A stretch of 64,000 nt of DNA from Pseudomonas sp. ISL-84 (GCA_018613035.1 JAGGRA010000031.1:89401-153400), one strand, 5' to 3'; shown: positions 42,460 to 51,695, numbered from the stretch's first letter. Made by a program: numbers and translations. The notes: generated by a model from the sequence alone, not told the origin.

Positions 42460-43149
42460 TTACAGTAAAAGCAAAAACACTGGAATCAATAAAGATAGCA
42501 AAATCGCGGATGTTGTCATTGCTATGCATCCCATGGCCCCTTCTTCCTTTCCCCACAGAAGCGACCGATTGGCGCCAAGCATTTGAGCGGAGGTGCCCAT
42601 CGCAAGGCCTTTTGCTGCTTTGCTTTTAATTCCAAGAAGTTGCAAAAGCCTGGGGCCTAACATGACAGAGAACAGGCCTGAAAAAAGAACAAAAAAAACA
42701 GTAAAGGCAGTGGTCCCTCCAAGGCCATCAGAAACGGTTAAGGCAACAGGCAGCGTTATGGAGCGCGGAATGAGAGACGCCTTGATTTCCTCGCTAAAAT
42801 GGAAAGCATGGGACATCAGATAAACCGCAAATATACCTAAAAAGGTTCCAAAAAACACACCCGATAATATCTTCTTAAAATGTTTCTTCATTAGTGGCCA
42901 TTCTTTATACAATGGTACTGCAAAAGAGACGATGGACAACTGCAAAAGCAGCTCAAATAAACTGCTTCCTTTTTGATAGTCAGCAAGAGGGATATTAAAT
43001 AAAAGGAGAATGATGATCAGAAGGGCTGTTCCAGTGTACAGGGGATTGAGCCAGCTTTTCTTAAACTTTCTGAAGATCTGCAAGCTCGCGATGTAACTGC
43101 CAAGAGTCATCGTTATGCAACCTATACTGGTGAATAAAATTGAACTCAT
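42460..43149 (-). CDS. LrgB/CidB family membrane protein
   Basis: A 229-residue membrane protein with about seven helices. Family blocks include LIPRSITLPVALTVSDGLGG near residue 127 and GLAMGTSAQMLGANRSLLWG near residue 180. LrgAB/CidAB pairs are linked to murein hydrolase control in staphylococci and to pyruvate transport (PftAB) in B. subtilis. It is the second gene of an lrgA-lrgB pair with 2 nt between genes. No LytST or LysR regulator is adjacent, so the subfamily cannot be settled. Confidence 0.9.
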   Translation of the reverse strand: MSSILFTSIGCITMTLGSYIASLQIFRKFKKSWLNPLYTGTALLIIILLLFNIPLADYQKGSSLFELLLQLSIVSFAVPLYKEWPLMKKHFKKILSGVFFGTFLGIFAVYLMSHAFHFSEEIKASLIPRSITLPVALTVSDGLGGTTAFTVFFVLFSGLFSVMLGPRLLQLLGIKSKAAKGLAMGTSAQMLGANRSLLWGKEEGAMGCIAMTTSAILLSLLIPVFLLLL

Positions 43150-43151
43150 TT

Positions 43152-43505
43152 TTAGCTCCTCCTCTTTATTTTTTCAACCCATTGAACAGAGTACGCTGTT
43201 CCCAATAGACAGCAGAAGCTGCTTACAATCAGTACTAGAATAAAATGAAAATCCAATAGTGGAATAAAATTGGGAGATAAAAACAATCCAATGATAAAGG
43301 GGATAAACAATAGGGTCATGTGTTTGATTTGAAAGGCTGCTATTCTCTCTATCCAATCCAGTTTAACTAAACCTTTTACCAAAAGGGCTAATAGCATAAT
43401 CATCCCCACTACACTGCCGGGGAGCGGAATATGAAAGACGGCAACAACAAAATTCCCTGCAAGAAGAAAAACAGCAAGTATAAATATTTGAATGGGCCAT
43501 GGCAA
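43152..43505 (-). CDS. LrgA/CidA family holin-like protein
   Basis: A 117-residue membrane protein with four helices, of the CidA/LrgA family (FHIPLPGSVVGMIMLLALL near residue 25 and HMTLLFIPFIIGLF near residue 62). The start is a TTG with GAAGGAG 8 nt before it. It precedes and is coupled to lrgB. A perfect palindrome 67 bp upstream may be an operator. Confidence 0.9.
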   Translation of the reverse strand: MPWPIQIFILAVFLLAGNFVVAVFHIPLPGSVVGMIMLLALLVKGLVKLDWIERIAAFQIKHMTLLFIPFIIGLFLSPNFIPLLDFHFILVLIVSSFCCLLGTAYSVQWVEKIKRRS

Positions 43506-43571
43506 CTTTTATTCTCCTTCCTGAATACTTTTTACCAGCATAAAGCATAAAATCAGGAAAAACATGAAATG

Positions 43572-43588
43572 TGTAAGGTTTCCTTACA
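43572..43588. promoter_or_regulatory. Palindrome upstream of lrgA
   Basis: TGTAAGGTTTCCTTACA, a perfect 7-3-7 inverted repeat. By position it could bind the unknown regulator of lrgAB. Confidence 0.5.
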
Positions 43589-43633
43589 TACTTTTTAACT
43601 TTTTGTTAGATTTTCTTCCTTCTCTTAAATATA

Positions 43634-43875
43634 GGATGTGTTAAAGCTAAATGTTGATTTTAGCACCTGTTGATTAGAGCGGAAGGCACTAATCCCGCGA
43701 AAATACAGTCGCATTTCCTTACGGCGAGGTGTTTATACAAGGAAGCTTTTCAAAGTCCAGCGGGAGAAGCGAGTCAAAGGGAGACCTCACAGGCGCTAAG
43801 CGCCAAGGAGCGTCGGACTGCCCGCTGTTCGCTGAGTGCCTGGAGCGGAAATCAACAGGCAAGTATAATAGAGCC
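43634..43875 (+). repeat. MITE-like dispersed repeat, family A, copy 2 (long form)
   Basis: About 242 bp between the lrgA promoter and the yhaN 3' end. The left arm is CCTGTTGATT, AGAGCGGA, AGGCACT; the right arm is AGTGCCT, GGAGCGGA, AATCAACAGG. The arms are complementary while the 8-nt core is in the same orientation in both, giving a symmetric internal loop if folded. The inner segment has TCCCGC/GCGGGA and TTTCCTT/AAGGAA pairs. Ends are GATGTGTTAAAG and AATAGAGCC. Confidence 0.82.
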
Positions 43876-43895
43876 TAAATATAAAAAGCTGCCTG

Positions 43896-46895
43896 TCATT
43901 TTCGAACAGGCAGCTTTTCCTTCGTAACCGACATTATTTGTTCTTCCTGAAAATATGGAAGCAGATGTTTATGACAGGTAAAAAATAAAATTTGCCGGTC
44001 TGGAATATTTTTTAACAAGCTGATCATTTTCTCAGTCCGGACATGATCAAAATTAACAAAGCTGTCATCAATAATGATCGGGAAGGGATATTTTCCGTAA
44101 ATAGTCATCGCCAGCGCGAGCCTAAAGGAAACATATATCTGTTCCGCAGTTGCCTGGCTCAGCTCTTTTGCTTCAAAAGTTGCACCTTCCTTGCTTTCAA
44201 TAAGAAACCCGTGCCCTTCCTCTTTAGGGTAAATGCGGACATAGTTCCCATTTGTTAAACATGAAAGATATTCTTCTGCCGTTTCAAGCATTTTAGGCAG
44301 ACGTTCATTTTTAAAGCTGCTAATCGTTTTTTCCAGAATATCCTTCGCAGCGGCATACTTGGCCCATTCTCTGGCCTCTTCCTCAAATTCAGCTTTTAAT
44401 AAAGCAAATGTGTGAAGCAGTTCAGCATAAGTCCCTCCCTCTTCAAGCAGCTGAATCTCATACTTTATTTCTGCCAGGCTGCTTTGCAGAGAAGGGATAC
44501 TGTCACGAAGCTTGTTTAATTCTTCAGTAAGATTATGAATGGCCATTTCTGGATTTTCCACATTCATATATTTATCAATTTCATTCTGTGAGAAGGATTG
44601 AATATTAATTTGTTTACGGATTTGTTTAATTTGTTCATCAAGCTCAGCTAATTTCTGTGCTGCTATACCTTTTTCTCGATAATCTTCAGCTGTTTCTGTT
44701 CCCGCAAGTGCCAGCTGCTGATCGTATTCTTTATTAAAGTGTTCGAGTTCAGCAAGAACTGTGCTATATTCATCCTCCAGCTCATGGAGCTTGGCTTTTC
44801 TTTCTGCCAGCTTAATATGTTTCTCCGTTTCTTCCTTCAGTCTTTTTCTAAATTGGTATGCGACTTCTTGGACACTGCCCTGCTGCTCATTCAAAAGTTC
44901 CTTTAGGTGCTGAAAATTGATTAGCTTCTCTTGGATTCCCTGGGCTGCTGCAGTTTTTCTTTCCATTACATAACTCTTCTCCCTGTAAAGCGCCTTTAGC
45001 TGTTCAATAAGGCTAAAAGCCTCAGGCAAATGGGATTTGGAGATATCGGCAGGAAGGAATAGCAAATTCCCAAGTCCAATCATTTCTTTGTCAACATCAG
45101 CATATTCCTTTTCCCATTCTTCAAAAGATCCAATGACTTTTTCATATTTCTCATTGGCCTGCACATGCTGAAACTTATATTGACGGAGCAGGCTTTGCAA
45201 TTCGCTGTCTTCTTGAAGCTGTGCCTCCAATTTAGCTGCATGCTGAATTTGAGGCTGTTTCAATTTGTCCTTTAGTGTGCTCTCTTTTTCAGCAAGAGCG
45301 ACTATTTCATCTTTTATAAAGCTGTGATTTTCCTGCGAATGCTTTTTAGTAACCATGAAGCCACAATATGCTATTCCTATCAAACCTGCAAATGCAAGAA
45401 CCCACGTTTGGCTCCACAATCCCCATCCAAACAATACAGCAAAAAGAATTCCTATTACTAAAAGCTGAGCTTTTTCCTGCTTTCTTTTTTTAGAACTATT
45501 TTTCCGCTCTTTTTCTTCAGCTTTATGGAGGAAAAGAATCCTTTCCTGTGTATCCTCCAGTTCTTTTTCAAGGAGATTCCTATCTGCTGAAAGGCTCAGT
45601 TTTTCCTTAATAGCTGCCCGTTCCGTTTCCGTTAGCAGCTGGTCTTTCAGCCCGTCCAATTTGCTTTCGATATCCTCCAATGCTGACCTTTCATCGTTAA
45701 AGCGCTCGTCCAGCTCCGACTTTTTTGTAAGCAAGCGATTATGGCGCATTTGAGCTTTATTTACCTTTTCTTTCATGAACACACTGGTGTCTACTTCTTC
45801 CAGCTGTGTTTCATCAATTTGAAGATGAAGCTTTTCCTGAAGGATCAAAATTTCCTCTGTAAGGTTTGCAAGCTTCAATGATAATTCGCTTTCTTCTTGC
45901 CTAAGCTTTTCCAATAATGGAATTCCCTCAATTGCTGCATTTATTTGCGGCTCATTCTCCAGCAGATTATAATCAGGCTTATTCTTCTCCAGCTCCTGTC
46001 TAAGAGTGCCTATCCTGGCCTCCAGACTTGCTTTACGCCCCTCCAGCGGGTGAATGAGACTTTCAAGTTTTTCAACCTTCGCCATTCCATCAACAGGGAA
46101 TGAAATGTCTTTAAATTGTTCCCTTTCTCTTTTTAGCTCTCTTTCCTCTGTAATCAGCGGATAAAGCTCCCGCCATTCCTTTAAGCGATACAGCTTCTGC
46201 TGTGTATACTGCTGGTCATCCTGCATCCTTGTTATCTTCTTTTCAAGCGTTTCTTTTTCATGTAGTAATGTCCAATACTGTTCATTTTGCTGCTCCGCTT
46301 TTTTCAGATTCTGATGCAGCTTTTTCAATTCATTTAACTTTATGTTTAAACTCGGCTTTTTTCCGTTTGGCTTAAAGCGGCTTTCCAAATCTCTTTGAAG
46401 CGTGTTTTCCGCTGTTACCAGCTGGTCAGTCCCCAATGAGCCTGCTGAAAATAAATATCGTCCCAGGTCTTCACCCTTCATTTGGTTTATATTTTGCAAA
46501 CCATGGATGTTAAAGGAAAAAATAGATTGAAAGAGGGACCTATCAACATGGTGAAGAAGTTCGCTTAATAGCTCTTCCCCTCCCCTTGTTCCATCTTCAA
46601 GAATAACGCTAACATCTCCGGCAGCCTTTCCCTTTACACGCTCGATAATAGCCTTCCCCTCTCCAGGAAAAACCGCTTTAAGCCTCCCTCCATACTTTGC
46701 TCCTTCCTTTGGCTCATACCTTAACTCTGACTGCAGCTTAGTCGGGAAGCCAAAAAGGATGCTATGGATAAAAGACATGATGGTGGATTTGCCAGCTTCA
46801 TTTTCACCGTAGATCACTTGAAAGGATTGAATATCCGTTAAACTAAAATCCGTTAACTTTCCGTACCCATAAATATGTATATCGGTTATTTTCAT
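43896..46895 (-). CDS. yhaN: YhaN, SMC/Rad50-like ATPase with membrane anchor
   Basis: A 999-residue ABC-type ATPase of the SbcC/Rad50/RecF kind. Walker A GENEAGKSTIMSF is near residue 31. Long coiled coils cover residues about 165-450 and 530-870. The signature ELSQATAEQIYVSFRLALA and Walker B IIIDDSFVNFDHVRTEK are near the C-terminus. Two adjacent hydrophobic helices (about 478-520) interrupt the coiled coil, suggesting the hairpin tip is in the membrane. GGAGGTGG precedes the ATG. It follows yhaO (Mre11-like) by 30 nt; the two likely form one complex acting on DNA. Its cellular role is poorly defined. Confidence 0.9.
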   Translation of the reverse strand: MKITDIHIYGYGKLTDFSLTDIQSFQVIYGENEAGKSTIMSFIHSILFGFPTKLQSELRYEPKEGAKYGGRLKAVFPGEGKAIIERVKGKAAGDVSVILEDGTRGGEELLSELLHHVDRSLFQSIFSFNIHGLQNINQMKGEDLGRYLFSAGSLGTDQLVTAENTLQRDLESRFKPNGKKPSLNIKLNELKKLHQNLKKAEQQNEQYWTLLHEKETLEKKITRMQDDQQYTQQKLYRLKEWRELYPLITEERELKREREQFKDISFPVDGMAKVEKLESLIHPLEGRKASLEARIGTLRQELEKNKPDYNLLENEPQINAAIEGIPLLEKLRQEESELSLKLANLTEEILILQEKLHLQIDETQLEEVDTSVFMKEKVNKAQMRHNRLLTKKSELDERFNDERSALEDIESKLDGLKDQLLTETERAAIKEKLSLSADRNLLEKELEDTQERILFLHKAEEKERKNSSKKRKQEKAQLLVIGILFAVLFGWGLWSQTWVLAFAGLIGIAYCGFMVTKKHSQENHSFIKDEIVALAEKESTLKDKLKQPQIQHAAKLEAQLQEDSELQSLLRQYKFQHVQANEKYEKVIGSFEEWEKEYADVDKEMIGLGNLLFLPADISKSHLPEAFSLIEQLKALYREKSYVMERKTAAAQGIQEKLINFQHLKELLNEQQGSVQEVAYQFRKRLKEETEKHIKLAERKAKLHELEDEYSTVLAELEHFNKEYDQQLALAGTETAEDYREKGIAAQKLAELDEQIKQIRKQINIQSFSQNEIDKYMNVENPEMAIHNLTEELNKLRDSIPSLQSSLAEIKYEIQLLEEGGTYAELLHTFALLKAEFEEEAREWAKYAAAKDILEKTISSFKNERLPKMLETAEEYLSCLTNGNYVRIYPKEEGHGFLIESKEGATFEAKELSQATAEQIYVSFRLALAMTIYGKYPFPIIIDDSFVNFDHVRTEKMISLLKNIPDRQILFFTCHKHLLPYFQEEQIMSVTKEKLPVRK

Positions 46896-46925
46896 ATCCC
46901 CACCTCCTTCAATATATACAGCTGT

Positions 46926-48161
46926 TTAAGCATGCTCTTTGTATAAAAGGTCTATAAGCAGGGCCTCTGCCTCCCCGGCAAGCCTGCGCTTTTCATCGTC
47001 CTGAAGCTCTTCCAAATATTTTCTTGCCAGCGGGTGACCATACAAAGGAAGAGAACTTTCGTTATTATCTGCATTATCTGCAATTTGCTCTGCTGTTTTA
47101 AAAAGCTCGCTGAAAAAATCGGATTCCTTTACCAGTTTTTCTTTACTCCAGATTCTTTTTTCATTTACAGCCAGATTGGAAACCCACACGAATGCTTCCT
47201 CTTCTGTTTCTTCCTCCTGCAAGGCGTCAAGCATCTCACCATTTGCGATACTTTTCATTTCGTGGCCAGAAAGGGTGACATTGTTTAATGTAAGACTAAC
47301 TATTGTCCCCTTCGTGTTCTGCCTTTTATCTTCAATCAGTCTTTTACACATTTCAAATAGATCATGAAAAGAATCAGCATTTGAAGCATTCACTCTCACT
47401 TCTTCCCATATTACAGCTGATGCTTCCAGGAACTCTGTCTTTGCACCCGTTTCAGTCAATTCAACCAAATAGCATCCTTTCGGACCCGTTTCTTTCCGGT
47501 TTCGCCCCTGTATATTGCCAGGATAAATGGCTGGAGGCTGTTCGTTTAATACTTCCCGTTTATGTATATGACCGAGCGCCCAATAATCAAAGTTTTTTTC
47601 AATCAAATCCTTTAATCGGAATGGAGCATATTTGTCATGCTCACTGCTTCCTTCAAAGTGGCCATGAAGGATCCCGATATGCAGATCGGCTCCAGCCTTC
47701 CTTGTGTAACGGTCAATCATCCGCTCCAGCACATGTCTCCTTGGATAGCTGAAACCATATAAATGGACAGAGGTGCCATTTTCAACTGTATGCTTCATCA
47801 CTTCAACTTCATGCGAAAATATACGGACATTATCGGGCATTGGCATATGGACCCATTGTCCCTCCATATGATCATGGTTTCCATGAACCGCAAAAACAGG
47901 AATCCCTCTCTCAGCCAGACGCTCCATCTCTTTGCGAAAGCGGGTCTGCGCCCTAATGCTCCTGTCTTCCCCATCAAACAAATCCCCAGCCAGAATAACA
48001 AAATCCACCGCATTGATAATAGCTGCATCAACAATTTTGGAGAATGCCGCAAACGTGCTTTCCTGTAGCTTTTTAAAAATAGCTTGAGGCAAACTCTTCA
48101 ACCCTGCCATCGGACTATCCAGATGCAGATCAGCAGCATGAATAAACGTTACCCTCTTCAT
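46926..48161 (-). CDS. yhaO: YhaO, Mre11/SbcD-like metallophosphoesterase
   Basis: A 411-residue calcineurin-like exonuclease. Metal-binding motifs are FIHAADLHLDSP near residue 6, VILAGDLFDGEDRS near 56, AVHGNHDHMEG near 95, ILHGHFEG near 170 and WALGHIHKREV near 200. AAAGGAAG precedes the ATG. First gene of yhaO-yhaN, the same pairing as SbcD-SbcC or Mre11-Rad50. Expected to process DNA ends or hairpins with YhaN; substrate unproven. Confidence 0.92.
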   Translation of the reverse strand: MKRVTFIHAADLHLDSPMAGLKSLPQAIFKKLQESTFAAFSKIVDAAIINAVDFVILAGDLFDGEDRSIRAQTRFRKEMERLAERGIPVFAVHGNHDHMEGQWVHMPMPDNVRIFSHEVEVMKHTVENGTSVHLYGFSYPRRHVLERMIDRYTRKAGADLHIGILHGHFEGSSEHDKYAPFRLKDLIEKNFDYWALGHIHKREVLNEQPPAIYPGNIQGRNRKETGPKGCYLVELTETGAKTEFLEASAVIWEEVRVNASNADSFHDLFEMCKRLIEDKRQNTKGTIVSLTLNNVTLSGHEMKSIANGEMLDALQEEETEEEAFVWVSNLAVNEKRIWSKEKLVKESDFFSELFKTAEQIADNADNNESSLPLYGHPLARKYLEELQDDEKRRLAGEAEALLIDLLYKEHA

Positions 48162-48381
48162 ATTAACTTCCTTTCATTCCTTTTCTTCCATTTTAACTCA
48201 TCCAAAAAGCGAATGCACGTTCCTATTATAATTAGTTGATAAACTTCTTTTTTTCCTAAAAAGTTTTCGGGAAAATCCCTATCCGGTTTTAACCATGGAG
48301 GCTTGTGCATAAAAATGTACAAGTACTCTTTCCAAGGGATGAAAATACAGCCTGCGGAAAAATAAATGGGCGGAGTGGTCA

Positions 48382-49017
48382 TTGTTGGGAATTGGAATTT
48401 ATTTAAGTTATGTTTTTCTCGGACTGTCTTTAGCAGCCCCAATAGGGCCGGTTAACGCAGTCAGACTTGAAAAAGGCATTAAAAACGGCTTTTGGCATGC
48501 CTGGATTGTCGGAGTAGGCTCCATGTTTGCGGATGCCTTTTATATGCTGATTGTATACCTCGGTCTTGTGCACTTTTTGGACACTCCAATCGTACAGATC
48601 TTTCTGTGGCTATTTGGGGGATTTATTCTCTTATATACAGGATTTGAGAGCATTATTAATGCCAATAAAATATCCATTAACTACGTCCGCAGCAAAGATT
48701 CATTGTTCAAATGCTTTTTCTCTGGCTTCATTATGTCCGTTTCAAGTCCACTTTCTATCCTGTTCTGGCTTGGCATTTACGGATCAGTTCTGGCAAAAAC
48801 AGCAGCTGCTTATGGAAAAGCCGAACTCTTTTTGTACAGTACGATGATTTTTATCGGACTTATGCTCTGGGATCTTTTTGTAGCAGGCCTGACAACAGGC
48901 TTCCGCAAGTTCCTGACATCGAAAGGTATTATTCTCATCTCCATTCTCTCTGGATTATCCCTGATCGGATTTGGCGTTTACTTTGCATTCGAAGGATTAA
49001 AGGCATTGTTTGCTTAA
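48382..49017 (+). CDS. LysE family amino acid exporter
   Basis: A 211-residue membrane protein with about six helices, of the LysE/RhtB family that exports amino acids. The first helix ends in the family block SLAAPIGPVNAVRLEKGIKNG near residue 17, and GVGSMFADAFYMLIVYLGL follows. The start is TTG, 6 nt after GGAG; a second TTG follows directly. It is divergent from yhaO. B. subtilis YisU is a possible relative. Substrate unknown. Confidence 0.88.
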   Translation: MLGIGIYLSYVFLGLSLAAPIGPVNAVRLEKGIKNGFWHAWIVGVGSMFADAFYMLIVYLGLVHFLDTPIVQIFLWLFGGFILLYTGFESIINANKISINYVRSKDSLFKCFFSGFIMSVSSPLSILFWLGIYGSVLAKTAAAYGKAELFLYSTMIFIGLMLWDLFVAGLTTGFRKFLTSKGIILISILSGLSLIGFGVYFAFEGLKALFA

Positions 49018-49032
49018 AAAATTTTAGCCATG

Positions 49033-49063
49033 AAAAAAGCTCCGCTTGGAACGGAGCTTTTCC
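49033..49063. terminator. Bidirectional terminator between the LysE gene and yhaP
   Basis: AAAAAGCTCCG/CGGAGCTTTTT stem with a CTTGGAA loop, between convergent genes. Confidence 0.87.
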
Positions 49064-49068
49064 CTTTC

Positions 49069-50319
49069 TTATTCATTTTTGGTTAGCTGAAGAGCTTTTT
49101 TAATATCTTTAAAAGAGTTGGATTTTCCGTACATTAATACGCCGCCCCTATAAACTCTTGCGCCAAACACAGCTAGTATTGTAATGGTTACCAAAAGAAT
49201 AAGAATACCTAGCAAAGGCTCCCATGCAGGCAATGACAGCATTCCGACCCTCATGAACATTAGCATCGGCGTAAAAAATGGAATATAAGATGTGATCGTC
49301 ACGAAGGGTGCTTCCGGCTGGTTCAAACCGAACATGGCAATCATGAAGCCCGCAACAACCATCATCGTCATCGGTGTAATCATCTGCTGGATATCTTCTA
49401 TCCTGCTGACAAGCGAACCAAGAAAAGCCGCCAAAGTCGCATAAAGAAAATATCCAAGCAAGAAAAAGATAAGTGCATAGGCGATTGTAGAGGCAGGAAT
49501 ATCCCCAAATCCGAAGAATTCAAAAAAGCCGCCTTCCATTGAATCGAGATTTTGTTTAATTGAATAGTAGCCTACCAGTAAAATCAATGCCATCTGTGTC
49601 AGGCTGAGCAGTCCGATGCCCAGTATTTTGGCAAACATCTGCTTGATCGGCGACACACTGGAAATTAGAATTTCCATCACCCGGGAGGATTTTTCAGTCG
49701 CTACTTCCATGGCAATCATATTTGCATACATGATAACAGCAAAATAGATGACAAATAACAGGACGTAAACCAGGCCTCTCGCCTGGTTCAGTTCTTCCTC
49801 AGTTTTAGCATTTTCCTCCAGGGCTATTTGGTTAAAATCAATAGGTTCATATAATTTACCCAGCTCCTCAGGACTAAGATTAATTTGCGAAGCAGCCAGC
49901 TGGGTTTTTAGCTGCTGCAGTCCGCTCTGCAATTCGGAAGGAACGGCAGAATCAGCAATACTTCTTGCTTTATAGGCTGCTTCGGGGAGATTCTCCTTGT
50001 TAAAAGACAGCAGCAGCAAACCCTTGTATTTACCCTCTTTGACAGCTTCTTCTCCTCTTTCTTCTGTACCTTTGTAAGCTTCTAGGACGATGTCCTTGTT
50101 TATGACCTTCATTTGCTCTTCCAATGAACTAAAAAGCACACCGGTCTGGTCAATAACTGCGATTTTTTCTTCATCTTCTTTATTAAAAAAGTCAATAATG
50201 CCGGAAAGATTCGCAAGACCTACCACAATCAGCACAGTAATAACGGTCGTAATAATAAACGATTTGGTTTTCAGCTTGCTAAGATAGGTATGAAGAAGGA
50301 TAGTCATAAAATTATTCAT
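49069..50319 (-). CDS. yhaP: ABC-2 type transporter permease YhaP (NatB-like)
   Basis: A 416-residue permease. One N-terminal helix (IITTVITVLIVVGLANL) is followed by a roughly 140-residue extracellular domain and five to six C-terminal helices, as in NatB sodium exporters. EVATEKSSRVMEILISSVSP near residue 205 is the ABC-2 conserved loop. The ATG overlaps the yhaQ stop by 8 nt and has CAGGTG upstream. Pairs with YhaQ; the substrate may be Na+ or a peptide antibiotic. Confidence 0.9.
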   Translation of the reverse strand: MNNFMTILLHTYLSKLKTKSFIITTVITVLIVVGLANLSGIIDFFNKEDEEKIAVIDQTGVLFSSLEEQMKVINKDIVLEAYKGTEERGEEAVKEGKYKGLLLLSFNKENLPEAAYKARSIADSAVPSELQSGLQQLKTQLAASQINLSPEELGKLYEPIDFNQIALEENAKTEEELNQARGLVYVLLFVIYFAVIMYANMIAMEVATEKSSRVMEILISSVSPIKQMFAKILGIGLLSLTQMALILLVGYYSIKQNLDSMEGGFFEFFGFGDIPASTIAYALIFFLLGYFLYATLAAFLGSLVSRIEDIQQMITPMTMMVVAGFMIAMFGLNQPEAPFVTITSYIPFFTPMLMFMRVGMLSLPAWEPLLGILILLVTITILAVFGARVYRGGVLMYGKSNSFKDIKKALQLTKNE

Positions 50320-51211
50320 AGGAAGCACCTGCCTTTTCTATGAAAATGTCATTCAGGGATGGCTCTTCCAGCATAAATTTACGGACAAAGCCCCTCTCAG
50401 CAATCTCCTTAAATATTCCCTCAGCCGCTTCTTCTCCTGAAATCTGTATATGTATTCCTTCCGCAGTCTTCCTGGACTTAATTACACCAGGGCTATTGGT
50501 CAAAAAGCTTAAATCATAATCAGCGTGGATTACAAGATTCTTCTTTCCAAAGGAGCGTTTAATTTCCTTGAGAGAACCATGTACGACAGGCCTGCCTTTC
50601 TGCATAATACATAAATGCTCGCAAAGCTCTTCCACATGTTCCATCCGATGAGAAGAAAAAACAATCGTCGTACCATTGTCTTTTAGTTCCAAAACCGCTT
50701 CCTTCAGCTGCTCCACATTAACAGGGTCAAGCCCGCTGAAAGGTTCATCCAAAATCAAAAGCTTCGGTTTATGAATGACAGCCGTAATAAATTGGATCTT
50801 CTGCTGATTTCCTTTTGAGAGCTCCTCCACTTTTTTATTTGCATTTTCCGGGACTTTAAAGCGCTCTAGCCAATAGTCTAATTCCTTTAAAGAATCCTGC
50901 TTGTTCATTCCTCTGAGCTTTGCAAGATATACAATCTGGTCCTTTACCTTAAGCTTCGGATACAACCCTCTTTCTTCAGGAAGGTAGCCAATCAGCGGAC
51001 TAGTTGAATAATCAATCCGCTTTCCGTTCCAAGTAATCTTCCCTCCGCTAGGATCCAGCAATCCCAGAATCATCCGAAACGTTGTCGTTTTACCTGCTCC
51101 GTTTGACCCAAGAAATCCAAACATCTCACTCTCGGGTATCGACAGAGACAAATTATCAACAGCCGTAAACTGGCCAAAACGCTTTGTAACATGTTCAAGC
51201 TGCAATGACAT
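50312..51211 (-). CDS. yhaQ: ABC transporter ATP-binding protein YhaQ (NatA-like)
   Basis: A 299-residue ATPase with Walker A GSNGAGKTT near residue 35, signature ELSKGNQQKI near 130 and Walker B LLILDEPFSGLDPVN near 150. The C-terminal 80 residues are the DUF4162-type regulatory extension seen in NatA-like proteins. AAAGGAGGAG precedes the ATG. Operon yhaQ-yhaP. Confidence 0.92.
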   Translation of the reverse strand: MSLQLEHVTKRFGQFTAVDNLSLSIPESEMFGFLGSNGAGKTTTFRMILGLLDPSGGKITWNGKRIDYSTSPLIGYLPEERGLYPKLKVKDQIVYLAKLRGMNKQDSLKELDYWLERFKVPENANKKVEELSKGNQQKIQFITAVIHKPKLLILDEPFSGLDPVNVEQLKEAVLELKDNGTTIVFSSHRMEHVEELCEHLCIMQKGRPVVHGSLKEIKRSFGKKNLVIHADYDLSFLTNSPGVIKSRKTAEGIHIQISGEEAAEGIFKEIAERGFVRKFMLEEPSLNDIFIEKAGASYE

Positions 51212-51509
51212 TTTCTAACTCCTCCTTTGCCTAACTTGTAATACGGACAAAAGGCGAAAAAGGTTCAATTTTCCACAAAAAAAAATATTAAGTATTAAGT
51301 TTTTCTTCCGTATAGGCAAGATTCGTTTTAAATTAAGGCCTTCAGCTTGTTTTCTCTGCTTCAATGGGAGCTATTGACTCCTGTAATTGCCCTTCAGCCC
51401 ATTTCAGCCCGACGAGGCTTTGGCTTATAAATTTCTTTTGCACATTCACAAAAATTATGCAAGAATAATAGTAACTATCTGAATTTTATAATAAAGAGGG
51501 GGAATGAAG

Positions 51510-51695
51510 ATGAAAACATACAAACTTACTGCCTTTGAGCAGGACGGGGAAAAGATTTTGGAAGAGTCCTTCCAGGCAGCAAATGATGATGACGCAAAGG
51601 GTCTCGGAGAAAAAATGCTCAAGGAAAAGGGCTTGGATGAAAAAACTCACCGCTGCACTTCTCCAGCAGGAAAACTTATTTTGTTTCATAGATAA
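51510..51695 (+). CDS. yhzD: YhzD-like small protein
   Basis: A 61-residue acidic soluble protein starting MKTYKLTAFEQDGEKILEES and ending in TSPAGKLILFHR. It resembles YhzD of Bacillus, a short conserved protein of unknown role. GAGGGGG lies 7 nt before the ATG at 51510; an ATG two codons upstream abuts the site. A strong terminator follows. The preceding 300 bp (51212-51509) is AT-rich and contains only its promoter as far as I can see. Confidence 0.75.
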   Translation: MKTYKLTAFEQDGEKILEESFQAANDDDAKGLGEKMLKEKGLDEKTHRCTSPAGKLILFHR

